A DNA stretch of 6,978 bases from Methylococcaceae bacterium (GTDB taxonomy: Bacteria > Pseudomonadota > Gammaproteobacteria > Methylococcales > Methylomonadaceae): the NCBI GenBank assembly GCA_003542275.1, contig DPKY01000155.1:1-6978 (forward strand), given 5' to 3'. Of this stretch, positions 5,903-6,978 are shown piece by piece. The position numbers and the translations under genes were made by a program. Positions within the stretch are counted from its first letter, which is position 1. Every line of letters starts with the position of its first letter. The notes beneath the pieces are model-generated. The model was not told the DNA's origin. It did not search any database and was given only the letters and a program-made list of their open reading frames with translations.

Positions 5903-6978
5903 TTATTGTCGAATATGGCCATCGCCAAGGACGATATATTTGAGCGAGGTTAACCCATGAAGCCCCACTGGCCCGCGTGCGTGCAATTTATCGGTACTGA
6001 TGCCAATTTCCGCCCCTAAACCGTATTCAAAGCCATCTGCAAATCGGGTCGAGGCATTGACCATAACCGAGCTTGAATCCACTTCACGCAAAAAACGCCG
6101 CGCGAGGGTGTAATCTTCCGTCACAATCGCTTCGGTGTGCTGAGAGCTGTAGCGATGAATATGCTCAATGGCTTCGTCTATACCGCTGACAATTTTAATA
6201 GACAAAATGGGCGCAAGATATTCCGTTTGCCAATCTTCGGGGGTTGCTCGCGTGCAATCATTTAGCAGTAGTGAACAGGTTTTTGCACAGCCACGCAAGG
6301 CGACGCCTTTTTCAATATAGGCTTGCGCGAGCGTAGGTAAGAGCGTTGGGGCAATTTTTTCAGACACGAGCAGCGTTTCCATCGCATTACACACGCCATA
6401 ACGATGCGTTTTGGCATTGATTGCGATGCGTATCGCTTTTTCTCTGTCCGCGCTTTCATCAATGTACACATGACAAATGCCGTCTAAATGTTTAATCACG
6501 GGAATGGTCGCTTCAGCGCTAATGCGCTCAATGAGGCTTTTCCCTCCACGAGGCACAATCACGTCTACAAAATCACGCAGGGTAATTAGCTCACCCACCG
6601 CCGCGCGGTCAGTGGTTTCCACAATTTGCACGGCCCCTGCTGGCAGCGACGCGTCAAGTAGTCCCTGCGTGACACAGTGGACAATGGCTTGGTTGGAGTA
6701 GATGGCCTCTGAGCCACCACGCAAAATACACGCATTGCCTGATTTTAAACACAGTGCCGCTGCGTCTACGGTGACGTTAGGGCGCGATTCATAAATAATG
6801 CCAATGACGCCTAACGGTACACGCATTTGCCCCACTTGAATGCCGCTGGGGCGATAACATAAATTCGTGATTTCACCCACAGGGTCGGGAAGGGTGGCCA
6901 CTTGGTGCAAACCTTCAATCATGGCATCAATACTGTTGACTGACAGCGTTAATCTATCAAGCGCGGGCGTGTCTAAAC
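5903..6978 (-). CDS. proA: Glutamate-5-semialdehyde dehydrogenase (gamma-glutamyl phosphate reductase) ProA, 5' end missing
   Basis: ProA reduces gamma-glutamyl phosphate to glutamate-5-semialdehyde with NADPH, the second step of proline synthesis. The first Met in the visible frame (6922) is not the real start. The frame continues through the right edge as [19 protein letters not shown], which lines up with E. coli ProA around its LDRLAL segment, so roughly the first 60 residues lie outside the window. Counting from that Met, visible landmarks are [20 protein letters not shown] (34-53), LRGGSEA (67-73), VPRGGKSL (123-130), the region with the likely catalytic cysteine [11 protein letters not shown] (C178, codon at 6389-6391), [15 protein letters not shown] (about 287-301), and [21 protein letters not shown] near the end. 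No frameshift or loss of key residues is seen. Its stop abuts the nadD start. Confidence 0.96.
   Translation of the reverse strand, partial: LDTPALDRLTLSVNSIDAMIEGLHQVATLPDPVGEITNLCYRPSGIQVGQMRVPLGVIGIIYESRPNVTVDAAALCLKSGNACILRGGSEAIYSNQAIVHCVTQGLLDASLPAGAVQIVETTDRAAVGELITLRDFVDVIVPRGGKSLIERISAEATIPVIKHLDGICHVYIDESADREKAIRIAINAKTHRYGVCNAMETLLVSEKIAPTLLPTLAQAYIEKGVALRGCAKTCSLLLNDCTRATPEDWQTEYLAPILSIKIVSGIDEAIEHIHRYSSQHTEAIVTEDYTLARRFLREVDSSSVMVNASTRFADGFEYGLGAEIGISTDKLHARGPVGLHGLTSLKYIVLGDGHIRQ

Overview
The window looks like a chromosomal segment of a polarly flagellated gammaproteobacterium of moderate GC content. Two things point there. The gene order flhF-fleN-fliA is typical of Pseudomonas-like polar flagellar systems, and the order proA-nadD-rsfS is also found in Pseudomonas-type genomes. 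The proteins read as gammaproteobacterial (PurM and ProA resemble the E. coli proteins closely as I recall them), but I cannot name a genus.

Layout: positions 1-2883 (+) hold the flagellar regulatory block. It comprises flhF (5' end cut off by the window edge), fleN/flhG overlapping its stop by 8 bp, and fliA (sigma-28). Between fleN and fliA lies a 29-codon reading frame joined to both neighbours by ATGA overlaps. Positions 2884-3132 are a structured intergenic stretch. It has a candidate sigma-28 promoter that begins on the fliA stop codon, a second 29-codon frame with its own ribosome binding site, and a two-tier RNA hairpin. Positions 3133-3733 (+) carry a small charged protein of unknown function and an overlapping membrane-anchored DUF2802 protein. 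Positions 3784-4827 (+) carry purM. A strong bidirectional terminator (4860-4887) separates it from a convergent minus-strand operon: proA (5' end off the window), nadD and rsfS, running from the right edge leftwards to 4907.

How the genes work together: FlhF and FleN set the place and number of polar flagella, and FliA turns on the late flagellar and chemotaxis genes. The DUF2802 gene normally sits at the end of a fliA-che cluster, but here the whole che/mot block is missing between it and fliA. If the sigma-28 candidate is real, FliA would drive the small protein and the DUF2802 gene directly, with possible read-through into purM, because I see no convincing terminator before purM. The minus-strand genes serve proline synthesis (ProA), NAD synthesis (NadD) and ribosome silencing (RsfS).

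Most of the window is ordinary core genome. The part that deserves attention is the small-ORF and leader material at 2066-2155 and 2881-3309. I do not see a defence, mobile or CRISPR system here.
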